DNA of 57,967 nucleotides from Purshia tridentata (taxonomy: Eukaryota > Streptophyta > Magnoliopsida > Rosales > Rosaceae), in NCBI GenBank assembly GCA_003254885.1, contig QANT01009063.1, positions 1 through 57,967 of the forward strand, given 5' to 3'. The position numbers were made by a program, and so were the translations under genes. Positions 29,001 to 40,899 of this stretch are shown one piece after another. Numbering within the stretch: the stretch's first letter is position 1; the number at the start of each line of letters is the position of its first letter. The notes below the pieces were generated by a model. The model made no database searches, had not been told where the DNA came from, and worked only from the letters and a program-made list of their open reading frames with translations.

Positions 29001-29543
29001 TGGCTTAAATGGGGTTATAAGTGTCTTGGTTTCCTTCCTACTACACAGAGTCCAACTTTCTCATCTTTCCATTTCATCATCTTGTTATCAACACACTTCA
29101 ATAACAAAGTAGTAAATACCTTAGCCAAGAACCAACCTTTGGTCACACCATTTTGAAATAATTTACTTAATTTATTAAAATTGAAATTAAATGCTCCATT
29201 TTAGCTGCTAAGAAACATGTATGAAAAAACAATCACTTTTATCAACCTCAATGTAAGAGAAATATACTCACTTCTGAAGCTCAAGCTCTTTGTTTTTTTT
29301 TTCGATTGACAAAATTAACTCCAGGTTCCTCCATGGACCACGTTCTTCCAGCTCTGGATTGGGTTCTCTATGCTCGGGACATTCAGCTAATTCCACTTCC
29401 ACTTCTTGTGGTTCACTCTCTTTCTCTGAGAGGTTAATACGGTGCGTTTTGGAAGGTCTTTCAGATTCTCCAGGGCTCCTTTGCTTTCGCTTTTTGTTCC
29501 TCTTCCTTTGTTGCGCTTTAGACTTAGCTTCCGAATCGGCCAT
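20023..29543 (-). CDS. URB2: Urb2/Npa2-type nucleolar ribosome-biogenesis protein
   Basis: The ten exons, in coding order, are 29272-29543, 27166-28834, 25446-26900, 24861-25246, 22613-24360, 21431-21872, 20982-21144, 20727-20830, 20187-20278 and 20023-20099. They sum to 6408 bases (2135 residues), and the phases close at each junction. The N-terminus is a strongly basic, nuclear/nucleolar-targeting-like stretch (RKRNKKRKQR at about residues 13-22) followed by a charged region. The bulk is helical and Leu-rich, as in HEAT-like scaffolds. The C-terminal exons (from about residue 1844) hold the Urb2 domain, including HHKSECERCIALLEASVRVL and GYGPRKTGITREIDEALRPG. In yeast, Urb2 acts in 60S pre-rRNA processing. 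The plant homologue I recall is At4g30150. The acceptor of the exon at 24861-25246 was chosen at 25246 because only that choice keeps frame (YEQRFVRRYFASRF). Confidence 0.9.
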
Positions 29544-29589
29544 TGTTAAACACTTCTGTCAATGTGGTTTTTGTTTGGACGTTTTTCAG

Positions 29590-29625
29590 TAGGGTTTAGG
29601 CACTTCGGAGGTTATTGTAGGGTTT
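29590..29625 (-). promoter_or_regulatory. pair of telo-boxes upstream of the nucleolar gene
   Basis: AAACCCTA occurs twice on the minus strand (29590-29597 and 29618-29625), 47 and 75 bases upstream of the start codon. A GGCCC motif lies just beyond, near 29640. Telo-boxes combined with GGCCC (site II) elements are typical of plant ribosomal-protein and ribosome-biogenesis promoters, matching the assigned product. Confidence 0.7.
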
Positions 29626-29689
29626 AACGTCTGCAGAGCGGGCCGTAGGGATGAAGAAAGGATCAACGACGTCGTTCAATTAATCTTTT

Positions 29690-29850
29690 CTTTTCTTTTT
29701 TCTTTTTTTTTGCCAATTTTTCTTAGTNTTTTTCTTTTTTTTTTTCCAATTTTTCTTAGTATTTGATTAAAATAAGGTCAAAATTTTGTTAAACAAACAG
29801 CGCGCCCCCCCCACCGGGGGGGCCCTCCTGAAGGAAAAAAAAAAAAAAAA
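29690..29850. other. low-quality or misassembled patch
   Basis: An ambiguous base (N) sits at 29728 between two copies of a 30-base T-rich sequence ending CCAATTTTTCTTAGT. Shortly after, a run of eight C and a run of seven G are separated by ACC (29805-29822), followed by 16 or more A. Such a C/G run is out of keeping with the surrounding AT-rich DNA. Confidence 0.6.
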
Positions 29851-29973
29851 ATCTAAACAAGTAAAAGCAATTGAAAAGGATATTTTGATGGGTGACCGGT
29901 GACGTTATTCGGATTCAATTATTTTATTAATAGACCAACACACGTTTTACACCCACTTTCAATTTAAAAAGTT

Positions 29974-30346
29974 GGCTTTTTTATGAAAATATCATTTGGA
30001 CTATAAGAGGTGTGTTCTCGTACCATCTAAACTTTTTTTTTACCATTTACAACTTGAAATTATCAATATGTGTCAATGTGACACCTATAGTCAATTTTTC
30101 AGTTAAATCATTAACTTTTTTCTCAAATTTTCAAATTTGTCCTTAAAAAGTTTTAGTTTTTCTTAATTACACTTGAGGGCAAATTCGAAAATTTGAAAAA
30201 AAATTGATGATTTAACAGAAAAAATTAATTGTAGGTGCCACATTGGCACATATTAATAATTTCATATGGTAAATAGCAAAAAAAAAAAGTTTGGATGGTA
30301 CGAGAGCACGCCCCTATAGTTCAGGTGATATTTACGTAAAAAACCC
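29974..30346. mobile_element. foldback MITE, Mutator-like, with 9-bp target duplication
   Basis: The element is 373 bases long, and its two halves are inverted copies of each other over roughly 150-180 bases. The termini are GGCTTTTTTATG and, on the other strand, GGGTTTTTTACG. Internal paired landmarks include CTCGTACCATC, GAAATTAT.AATATGTG and GTTAAATCAT. It is flanked on both sides by TAAAAAGTT (29965-29973 and 30347-30355), a perfect 9-base direct repeat. A 9-bp target site with long terminal inverted repeats starting in G is the hallmark of Mutator-like elements. There is no transposase, so it is non-autonomous. Confidence 0.9.
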
Positions 30347-33300
30347 TAAAAAGTTTAAAAATTTATTAGTACATCTATATTTTTTTTTCAAACATACCCT
30401 TAATAAAACCCAACCAACAAACTCAATCTATTCCTACTCTTTATGCCCACCACCATCACCACCATCTAACACCCAACACTAATACCTCATAACCCGCCAC
30501 CCATTACCCTCTACGTCAAATAATTTATTTTTCGGGTTGAAATAATTTGATCCTAATTATTTGAATGTTAAACTTGAACTTAAAAAGGGAGGGTTTTGAA
30601 AGTTTTTTCGAATCTTGTTCAGCACCGATTCATCGAACAAATTAAAAAAATATTTGGGCAGTGCACATCCGAACAGGTGGAAAGATGTTCGGTGGCACAC
30701 AATCGAACAAATAGAAGGATGTTCAGTTGGTAACCACCAAACACCTTTTTTAAAAATTTCTTAGAGATGTTCGATAGTTTGTAGTCGAATGGACCACACT
30801 ATGTTTGGTGTGTTATTGCCGAATAACTCATAACATGTTCGGCTCTAGTGTGCCGAACATGTTGTGATTTTAATTTCTTAAAATAAGCATTTACATAGTC
30901 AATTAAAATTCAAAGGAATGATAAAAATATTTCATTTAAAGACTCACAAACAGCATTTTAACCATTCATTTGTCAATTTAAACTTATTTGCAACAATATG
31001 GAGACTGGAGAGTGTTATAGTGTATTTATGGTTTTGATAGAGAGTTGAGTGGAGATGTGAGTGGATGATTGATGTTGGGTATAGCCTTATAGGTTCAAGT
31101 TAATTTTATTTTAATTAAATGTTTAAGTCTTTAAAGATCAATTTACATTAAGATAATTGAAAGCAAGTGCTGGGAATGTAATTTAAAAAGTTAAGTCCGA
31201 ATAGCAGCATCCTTCTTCTGAAGCCAGCAAAAATTTATATAGGTAGTTTTTCAAAACTTTTTGTTAAAATAATTATTTTGTATTGTCAAACCAAAAATCG
31301 CTAGTTAATTTTTTGTCCTTTTCTTTTCAAATTTTAAATTATTTTGTGTTATTAGTGATGGGTGTGACAAAAATTTAAGGCATAGTGTTATATTGTAAGA
31401 AATAAAATTACAGTATAATTAGCTGTAAAGTAAAATGGTTATAGTTCTTAATGAACCATATTTTAAAAAATGATGTGAGGGTAGAAGAGGTCTTCAATTC
31501 AAATGAGAGAAAAGAGGCTTGCACTTTATTTACCAAATACTAAAACTATGATGACTAATGTAGAATTGTGAGAGAAAGTTACAATTACTTCCCAAACCAC
31601 ATTCTCATATGAGGCCTAATCCAATTTGTGATTGTCTCATATTTTACATAACATATGCTTCCTAGTGTCAAAGTTATTAGCCAAACAATCATTCTATAAT
31701 ATTAGTAGATAAAACACTCACTTACTAATTTTACTTGTTCTGATAATTCTTGTTTCTTTCCGTCATAATTCTAGTTTCGATGTAACAAAGAAGGTTAAAA
31801 ATGTCTCACATTTTCTTGGTATAAAATATCCTCAACATATAATATTAAAGCATAAGATTTGACTGAATTTGGAAATTTGTTTCTGATTATTATTCACGAA
31901 AAATTTCCAGCTTTCAACATGTGAGCGTTTTATCTTTTGGTTGGTGAAGGAGGGCCCCACTTTTGGGTGAAAGCCAAAAAGAGGAACAGAATCAGCAAAG
32001 GGATCGCCAGCCACTTGGGATCTACTGACTGACGCGCACAAAGACAAAGACTGAAAGACATTTTCTCTGTGCATTGCACAGCAATTATTTGTCAAAATGC
32101 CGCAGAGGGAGGAGTGAGCAGTTTATTGTTGTTTTTTATCTTTGAAGGTCCAAGTCCCAAAGCCCTTCCCACACATCATGCCGTGCATTCATTTCATTTC
32201 AGCTCGCAAACATTTCTTTCCAATTCCCACAAGTGCCCATCTGACGGGTTGAGCCAAGTTGCCCATCACAGTCAATCAGAGTCACCCACGTTGCACCAAA
32301 ATGTCAACATCTTCCGTACAACTCATACTCTCGGGGGTCTCATGGTGTAGAGCAGTGTGTGTTATGTGTTAGGCACCCTCATCACCAAAATCATCACCGA
32401 CCCATCTGCCAGTCATCTCTACCGTCGGGCCTACCAGTACTAGTGGCCCACCACCGCCTCATTGTACCCGAACAAAGATTCTATAAGAATACACTCCCAT
32501 CAGTGAGCTTGGTTCTTTCTTTCTTTCTTTCTTTCATTCATTTTCATTTTTCATTTTATTTTATTCCTGAGGCTCTGGCCTTGTGAGACTCCTTTGAGGT
32601 TATTTCTCTGTAGTTGTTGAAACCCAATTGGTTGATTGGTAGGATTCCCATTCCATAATGCATGCATGTCTTTTTCGGTTTGGATTAGCCGAGAATTCAA
32701 TTTTGATTGGATCTTGAAGCTTTTTTCACTTCAGTTGTTGGATTTGTATTTTGTTAATTGCTCTTCTTGCAGCGGTCAGATTTGATTAGTTTCTTGTGTA
32801 CTAGTGTTCTTGGTTGTTGAAGAAAAATGGAAAAGATAAGCAAATTGAATCAATTGAATATTATCTTTATTTGGCTTTTCAGAAATTGGAAACCCAACTT
32901 TCATTTTGTCTTGTAAAATATTGGGAGACGTACCTTAGTGAAATTTGAAGGATTAATCATAATATTATCTTTGGTTACCTACATTCTTTTAAAGCATTGT
33001 TATAACTTATAATGAAATGCCCCAAATGTATTCTTCGTTGAAATTGTGGGACTGTATTCCTGTTGTATACAACAAACTTGGTTTGCTGAACAATTCATAA
33101 AGGAAGAAACTACATCGTAATTGTCACTTACCATTCAGTAAATTGACCTCTATGAATAATTTATGAGTAAGATTAACATTTAGAGTACTTTACTTGGGCA
33201 GTTGGAATATCTCTGTTCAGTTTTGTAGGAATAGAAAGTAATTGCGTCCAATATCTGGACATTGATCACCTGAGAGAGGTGGAAATAGATGATTACTGTC

Positions 33301-33379
33301 TGTTTGCAGGTGATAATGGTTCAATTCTGGTGGTTGAATTGCAGGGTGTTGAATACTAAACTCCCCATTGGGTACAATT
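30347..33379. other. intergenic region and 5' leader of the invertase gene
   Basis: The first kilobase is AT-rich with many GTTCGG/CCGAAC motifs, including a perfect hairpin at 30832-30863. No coding sequence is supportable. A CTTT microsatellite lies at 32513-32535. The invertase leader probably begins in the 32.4-32.6 kb region and contains an intron: a good acceptor (TTTGCAG) ends at 33309, 70 bases before the start codon. Confidence 0.5.
30832..30863. repeat. perfect 12-bp inverted repeat (hairpin)
   Basis: AACATGTTCGGC and GCCGAACATGTT are exact reverse complements separated by eight bases. The same TTCGG/CCGAA core recurs through 30600-30860. Confidence 0.8.
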
Positions 33380-36300
33380 ATGAAATCTTCGGACATGTCA
33401 GCGCCCAATGTGGATGTGTCTCAGAATGGAAACATAAGAAATATTGATTCCCTATATCCTGTGGCGGAAATCGAAGAAATTGATTTTTCAAAGTTATTAG
33501 ACAGGCCAAGACCTCTGAATATGGAGAGAAAAAGATCATTTGATGAGAGGTCACTCAGTGAATTATCAGTTGCATTGTCCCCACATCCCTCATTGAGAAA
33601 TGCTGAGAACTCTTCCAGATTTATTGACCATCACGATTTTGTATTTTCGCCCAGTCGAAGGTCACTCATTGGTACCCCTAGGTCACAGACTGGCTTTGAG
33701 CCACATCCAATGGTTGCTGAAGCTTGGGAAGCTTTGAGGCGTTCGTTGGTGTTCTTCCGTGGTCAGCCAGTTGGGACAATTGCTGCGACGGATACCTCCG
33801 AAGAAAAACTTAACTATGATCAGGTAGAGACCCTATGTCCTTGTTGGTCCTACACTGGTGTTTGTTAAAGCAGTAGCTGCATTCATTAATTGTATATTAA
33901 TGTTTGGAACTTTAAGTCTGTAATAATAGGGGGGTTATGATGCTTTGACAATGAAAACATGATGTTTCATGATGCATCACAATCAGAGTGCTGATACATC
34001 TACATCCATATATTTGACAAATTTGAAAGGCATTGTGTTGTCCTTCTTATCAGTTCTTAGTAGTCTTGGGGGGTTGCATCTTCAGTTTTTGCTGACCTCC
34101 ATGCTTATATGCATACAATTTTTTTGAACTTTGGATGCATGCATATAAACAGGCTTAGCACGTTGTCTCTGTTGCAAGTGGCCTTTGCCCCCGCACAGGG
34201 AGAGGGGAGGTGTAGGTCATATTTCCAGACTTTCCAAGCTTTATAATTAATCTGCTGATTTGACGTCATGTTTCAAACTGTTGATGCATGCTGTCTAAAG
34301 TGCTGCCCTTGATATGATTTATGTAGGACATGTTTTTTATTGTTGAACAAATGATTATATTCAACAGATCTGTTTTTCCATTTGTGGTTGTTTTTACTCA
34401 GATTTAATAGCTCTAGGAAAAATTTCACGAAGTTGGCAAGCACTAATTTTCTTGTTCTTTTTTGTTCTTATGAATCTGTGAAGGTGTTTGTGAGAGACTT
34501 TGTCCCCAGTGCATTGGCTTTTCTGATGAACGGTGAACCTGAAATAGTTAAAAATTTTCTCTTGAAGACCCTTCGTCTTCAGTCATGGGAGAAAAAGATT
34601 GATAGGTTCCAGCTAGGAGAAGGAGTAATGCCAGCTAGTTTCAAGGTACTCCATGATCCAGTCAGGAACAGCGAGACTTTAATAGCAGATTTTGGTGAGA
34701 GTGCAATTGGAAGAGTTGCTCCTGTTGATTCTGGGTTTTGGTGGATCATATTGCTTCGGGCATACACAAAATCCACTGGGGACTCTTCATTGGCCGACCG
34801 GCCTGAATGCCAGAAGGGTATGCGCCTTATTCTAAGCTTATGTCTTTCGGAGGGGTTTGACACATTTCCAACCCTTCTTTGTGCTGATGGATGCTGCATG
34901 ATTGATCGCAGAATGGTAAGCTGTTCGTTATTATGCTGAGTCCTATGTTTATTTCCTCTAATAATTGGTATAAAGCATGCCATATGTGCATGATCTCATG
35001 AATCCCACGGTGAAAGTCCTTAAAATATTAGCATATGCAGGAGTTGTTAGTGTTGGAGCTTGTAACTTAGGTATACTACATTCAGAAAATTCAAATCGTC
35101 CTTTCATGAGTAATGCTTATATTGAATTGCCTGTCAACCTGGCCACCCCTCTAACTGTTTAGTTGTCAAAGAAAGAGGATGGAACTTGGATCTAACATAT
35201 TCTAATCTGAGTCAATATTTCTTGCCTGCCAAATACGCCCAAAAAAAAAAAAAAAAATCTTCCAGACTCCCAGTTTGTACCTTTTCTCGTGATCTGAGTG
35301 CAGCAGTAAAAATTATCATAGATTAGGTCTGTTATAAAGGCTTGTGAGCTAAATAACTTACCATGTTAACCCGAATATTTTTCCTGGTTGAATGATTTGT
35401 CTTAGGTTCTTATGGCCCCATATATGGCAAAATGGTGGAGGTCAATTTGTGCTTCTAAACCCCTAGTAATGCTTTGGTGTACAGAACTTTTGGGGATATG
35501 ATCTACCCATCAGATTTTGAGCACTGCTCTCATTTAAATTGCTAAAACAATTTTAATTAAGAAAATATATTTGGAGTAGATTTTCTTGTAATAGGAGACA
35601 TTGTGGGCGTGCTTATTAGCGTTTCTTGATCTTCATAAGTCATCACTAGAAGTTGTTTTCATTTTATGTTTTGGGATAGATATGCAGCTATTTTACATGT
35701 TGTTTGTGTTGTCTATCTTTTCAATTCCCTTAGCTCACTTCTGTATTGATCATCTGTTTTAGGGTGTTTATGGGTATCCCATCGAAATTCAGGCTCTTTT
35801 CTTCATGGCTTTAAGATGTGCTTTGCTTTTGCTTAAGCAAGATGATGAGGGAAAGGAGTTTGTAGAGCGAATAGTAAAACGCCTTCATGCCTTGAGCTTT
35901 CACATGAGAAGTTACTTTTGGCTAGACTTTAAGCAGTTAAATGACATATATCGGTATAAAACTGAAGAATACTCACATACAGCAGTCAACAAGTTCAATG
36001 TGATACCAGATTCCCTTCCAGAATGGATCTTTGATTTTATGCCAATTCATGGTGGTTACTTTATAGGGAATGTCAGTCCCGCAAGAATGGATTTCCGTTG
36101 GTTTTGCTTGGGTAATTGTATAGCTATTCTTTCATCCTTGGCAACCCCTGAACAATCCATGGCAATCATGGATCTCATAGAAGAACGATGGGAGGAACTG
36201 GCAGGAGAAATGCCATTAAAGGTTTGTTACCCAGCGATAGATAGTCATGAATGGCGGATTGAAACAGGTTGCGACCCGAAAAATACTAGATGGAGCTACC

Positions 36301-37300
36301 ACAACGGAGGGTCTTGGCCAGGTATGCTTTCACACTATAGTCTCCTCTGTTCAAAATTATACTGTAACTACTAACTACTCATGGTTTTATGGGAACTGCA
36401 AAATTGGTCCACTAAAACAAATGAAAAGCCTCCCCTGCCCCCCTGAACCTCATCCTCCCTCCTACCTCCTTTGGCCTAGGCCAGTTCCATGGCCATTCTG
36501 CTGGACCTATTTTGCAGTTCCCCTCAATATCATCTTGAATCCTTAGTCAACCTATCCCTATTGTTTGAAATTTGTAGATTTCTTTGTTACCCTCTTTTGT
36601 CCATATTTTTCTATCCATGATGCAAATTTCCATTTTTCCCAATAATTCAGTGGTGTCTGAAATATTTCAAGATGGCATCAATGTTGGCCTTGATTAAATG
36701 TCTGCATATGATTTCAATTGAAATGGAGAGAATGTAGGGATTTTTAGGACAGAGCAACAGATTCAAATTAGTAAGAAATTTCAAAAGTATTTGCACTCTG
36801 TAAATTCACATGGAAAAGTTAGCATTCTTATCAACAGGAAGGCTTTTATGAGTTCTTAGCGATAGATTGAGATGAAAAGTGGCTTTTATTAGTTCTTGTA
36901 TACTTCTCTTCATGATAACTAGACAATAAGATTATTTTAAGTGCCATATCCTTTATTCACCTGCTGAGTTAACATGTTGTCACTTGTCATTGTGGTTGGG
37001 GCAGTGCTCTTATGGCTTCTCACTGCTGCATGCATCAAGACTGGACGGCCCCAGATTGCTAGACGTGCCATTGAACTTGCTGAGAGCAGGTTGCCAAAAG
37101 ACAATTGGCCTGAATACTATGATGGGAAACTCGGTCGTTACGTTGGGAAGCAGGCTCGTAAATTCCAGACCTGGTCCATTGCGGGTTACTTGGTGGCCAA
37201 GATGATGTTGGAAGACCCATCTCATTTGGGTATGGTAGCACTTGAGGAAGACAAACAGATGAAGCCTGTGATGAGGAGATCAAATTCCTGGACTTGCTAA
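33380..37300 (+). CDS. INVB: alkaline/neutral invertase (GH100), cytosolic, A/N-InvB type
   Basis: The four coding exons are 33380-33823, 34484-34915, 35763-36321 and 37005-37300, giving 576 residues. The enzyme hydrolyses sucrose to glucose and fructose at neutral pH. The GH100 catalytic region is intact: [20 protein letters not shown] at about 149-168, [15 protein letters not shown] with Asp230 as the likely acid catalyst, [20 protein letters not shown], and [13 protein letters not shown] ending at residue 478. The N-terminal 100 residues contain the [15 protein letters not shown] motif of the cytosolic beta clade, and there is no organelle transit peptide. The start is the ATG at 33380; upstream in-frame codons provide none. 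The exon 2 acceptor (GTGAAG) is unusual but needed for the conserved QVFVRDF junction. Arabidopsis At4g34860 is the closest I recall. Confidence 0.95.
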
Positions 37301-38512
37301 CTCCTTTGATCAACCTATGATCACCTACACTGTACAAGGGTTGGTTTGGTTTTTGGGGGGTTGAGGGGAAGCAACTATAATGAAGTACTACTAGCTTCTT
37401 GCTTATTCAGTTTAAATAAGCTACTTGTATGTAGTATGCATGTAATATGTCTTTCCTAGTGCAGAACATTTCTTTTTCTTATCTTTTCTTTCTCAGTCGG
37501 TGTGTGTTTGATGGTTAACATATTATATGTCATACTGCCTTGAAGAGATAAGAGTGATACAGGGACTTTCCAACTAAGACTTCAGCCAAAATCATATTTT
37601 AGGCCAAAGCTAATTGCATTTGTGCTGGAACTCATTTAAAAACCCTGAAGAGTCAATTATGTTAATTTTAGCTCTTCATGTTCATGGTAAATCCTTTGGG
37701 CATAAGCTAGGCCACGGCCAAAAACTTGTGTAAAACAGTCTAGTTAACACGTGTCCACATTTGATGATAATTTTTTATTTCTTGTGTCACTTAAGTTTTA
37801 CACAAATTTTTCTTCACAATGTAACATTTATTTTATTTTTATTTATGAGTACGAGAGTCAAACTTTTTTGTAATCAAATTTTGAACCTATTTAATCTTAA
37901 TCCATTACTTCATTGCCCTACTCTCTCTCATCACTTGGGTTAGAGTCACAATCAAACTCTTGTTTGAATACCAGCAATTGTTCTGCAACTGGAAAAATTA
38001 TATGATTTCAAGTTAGAGATTGTTCTCTACTTATCTCACTAATTTAAACAAAGTAGGATAATAAAGGTGACTACATTATGTGATAATTGATTTGCACCTC
38101 AGTCCTTAGAATTACTTTATTCTTTTTTTGTGGTTCTAAAACTTCTATTAATATGTGGTTCTATAACTTTTTTAATGTAAATAAAATATTAATATGTGGC
38201 ATATACAAAATTTGTTTTGTATTAAGCGGATACGTACGCAAGGATCTCCTCAGCAACTGGGCGTAAAAGTTATTTCTCAAAACGCTGCCCTTGTCTATTG
38301 AAAACGACATGTGATTCATGACCGTGCCACAAACGACATACACAGGAGTCGTTTATATATCTCTCTCTCTCTCTCTCTCTCTCAGTCTGTTCCGCACCAC
38401 AACAACTACTTCATTAATTAATTTTCCCTCGGTTTCCCTACAACTCATCACACTTTCCGGGAAAGTCAAGAGACCGGAAAATCAGAAGAGGAAAAAAGAA
38501 AGGGAAAACCTC
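37301..38512. other. intergenic region and leader of the ERD2-like gene
   Basis: This holds the invertase 3' UTR, AT-rich spacer, and the promoter and leader of the next gene. A TATA-like TATATAT at 38354-38360 directly precedes a CT microsatellite. No additional gene is seen. Confidence 0.5.
38361..38383 (+). repeat. (CT)n microsatellite in the ERD2-like leader
   Basis: About eleven CT units lie between a TATATAT motif and the start codon at 38513. The reading frame is open back to an in-frame ATG at 38318, but that ATG lies upstream of the TATA motif and is probably not transcribed. Confidence 0.8.
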
Positions 38513-40899
38513 ATGAGGGCTCCGAAGAGGCCGATCCACACGGTGTCGACATGGGTCCGACGCCAGCCGCCGAAAGTGAAGGCCTTTCTGGCCGTCGTGT
38601 CGGGCATGGCGGCCCTGGTTCTGCTCCGATTCATCGTTCACGATCACGACAATCTCTTTGTTGCAGCTGAGGCTGTGCATTCAATTGGAATCTCCGTGCT
38701 CATCTACAAGCTCATGAAGGAGAAGACTTGTGCGGGTAAAGTATTGAACTTTTCAAGATTTCCGTTTTTGGTTATTCCTTTTTTTTTGGGGGGTTTGTTT
38801 GGTTTTTAAGCAATTTTTGGGAATGGTGGAAAATTTGGCTTTGATGGATTGTTTATGTAATTGAATGTTTTGTTGTTATTAAACTTGAAGATTTTGATAG
38901 TTGTTTCTCTGTTGTGGGAGTGCGAATGTTTCAATGTTAGGAAGACTGGAATTTCATACGTAAACAAAATTTCCTTAATTGGGCTTGTTTGGTTTTTAAA
39001 GTAATTGTTTGGAACGGTGGAAAATTTGGGTTTTAATGGATTGTTGGTGTAATTGCATGTTTTGTTGTTACTTGTCAAAATTGAATATTTTTATAGTTGT
39101 TTTTCTGTTGTGGGAGTGCGTTCAATATTACGAAGACTGGAATTTTATATGTAAAAATTTCATTTATTGGGTTTGTTTCCTTTATGAGAAATTTTTAGGG
39201 ATGGAGGAAAAATCTGGGCTTTTTCTTTGATGATTTAATTGTTAGAAAATAATTTCTTATGTCCATGCTTTAAATAAGTGATAAACAAAGAGTAGCGCTT
39301 TTTTCCCCTTAAATGTTTAACCCGTGGCATGTTTTTCTTTTTTGTTTTAATTATCTTTCAGTTTTTTCCTGCCTGTTGAATATGTTTTATTCATGAAAGT
39401 TTGTTTGGTATATTGGATTTGTTTGCAGGGCTATCACTCAAATCCCAGGAATTAACAGCCATGTTTTTAGCTGTGAGATTATACTGTAGTGTTGTCATGG
39501 AATATGATATACACACTCTGCTTGATTTAGCTACCCTGGTGACGACCCTCTGGGTTATTTACATGATCCGCTTCAATTTAAAGTCGAGTTACATGGAGGA
39601 CAAAGACAACTTTGCAATATATTATGTTGTGAGTTTCTCTCCATCAATATATAAATTTTTTTAAAGGCAAATTGATTGACTTCTTTTTTCAGTGGTGATG
39701 TGTTCTGAATTTTCTTCTTGACCTCAGATATTATGTTGCTTGCTATTAGTTATTAATGACATTGCTTTCTTTCTAATAGTAATATCATATCTTTTTGATT
39801 GGATGCAGGTGGTACCATGTGCTGCATTAGCTTTGTTTATTCATCCTTCAACTTCTCATCACTTACTGAACAGGATTTCCTGGGCATTTTGCGTATATCT
39901 GGAAGCTGTTTCAGTACTGCCCCAGTTGCGGGTCATGCAGAACACAAAGGTATAATTTCATAGAATGGAAAACTTGTATTTTTATGGGGTTTTGAAATTT
40001 GACCGCATTTACTTTTTTCTCTATGATTCATCTTCTTTTTGTACTTTCAGATTGTTGAGCCATTCACAGCTCATTATGTATTTGCACTGGGTGTGGCAAG
40101 GTTCCTGAGCTGTGCCCATTGGGTTCTCCAGGTTTGATCTTCTGGGGTTGATTATATATGTTTGCTTTGTATTAGGTTGATTTGTTTGTGGCATTTTAGA
40201 AATATGTTGATTATGCATGATACAAGATGAGTTGCTTAGTTGATGCCTAGATGCTGTTTATGAACATGCTTTGAATTAATTTCCAGGTTAGGCACCTGTT
40301 GAGGTGGCTTTAGTATCATATTTGGAAGTGGCATATTGATTATAAACTAGCAATTTAGAACAATATTTCATATTTTTTATTTTTTAAGGATGAAATGAGA
40401 ACCCTTGTTTTGCCCAAAGTTCCTTTACATGGATGTAGTGTATCTGTCCATGCATTGGCACTTGTACTATTTACGTAGTATCTGTATATGGGTGCCTAAA
40501 TGATCAAAGTAGTTGAAGAATTATGTTGCTGCAATTAGTTTGATTTTGTTAAAGGGCATGATCTTGTCGGATTCTTCTACTAATAAAATATTTTCTATTG
40601 CTCTAACAGGTATTAGATACTCGCGGACACTTGCTTGTAGCCTTGGGCTACGGGTTATGGCCTTCTATGGTTCTTATTTCAGAAATTGTTCAGACTTTCA
40701 TATTAGCAGACTTCTGTTACTACTATGTCAAAAGGTTGGCCTTAATCCATGTTGTTTTTGCCAAGATTATTTGCATCACAATTATTTTTCCCCTGGTGTA
40801 TATATTGTTTCATTCAAAATTTACCTATTGTGGCTATTTTCGTTTTACAGTGTTTTTGGAGGGCAGCTTGTACTCCGTCTCCCCTCAGGAGTTGTATGA
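38513..40899 (+). CDS. ERD2-like / ER lumen protein-retaining receptor family protein
   Basis: The six coding exons are 38513-38735, 39429-39628, 39809-39949, 40051-40131, 40610-40734 and 40851-40899, giving 272 residues. The protein is polytopic, with about seven hydrophobic segments. The family signature is visible at KTCAGLSLKSQEL (about 71-83), which corresponds to the CAG(V/I)SLKTQ motif of K/HDEL receptors, and at VEAVSVLPQL-like YLEAVSVLPQLRVMQ. Canonical ERD2 recycles HDEL proteins from Golgi to ER. This plant subfamily has an N-terminal extension of about 50 residues with a basic start (MRAPKRPIHTV) and less conserved ligand positions, so ligand binding is uncertain. The start at 38513 was chosen because it begins the conserved MRAPKRP block and the upstream in-frame ATG precedes the likely TATA. 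It is tail-to-tail with the polyketide synthase gene. Confidence 0.92.
38790..39230. repeat. tandem duplication inside intron 1 of the ERD2-like gene
   Basis: A unit of about 190 bases occurs twice (for example GGTGGAAAATTTGG at 38825 and 39016, and GTTGTGGGAGTGCG in each copy). A partial third copy begins near 39170 (TTGGGTTTGTTT, GGATGGAGGAAAAATCTGGG). The duplication lies wholly within the intron and does not affect coding sequence. Confidence 0.85.
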
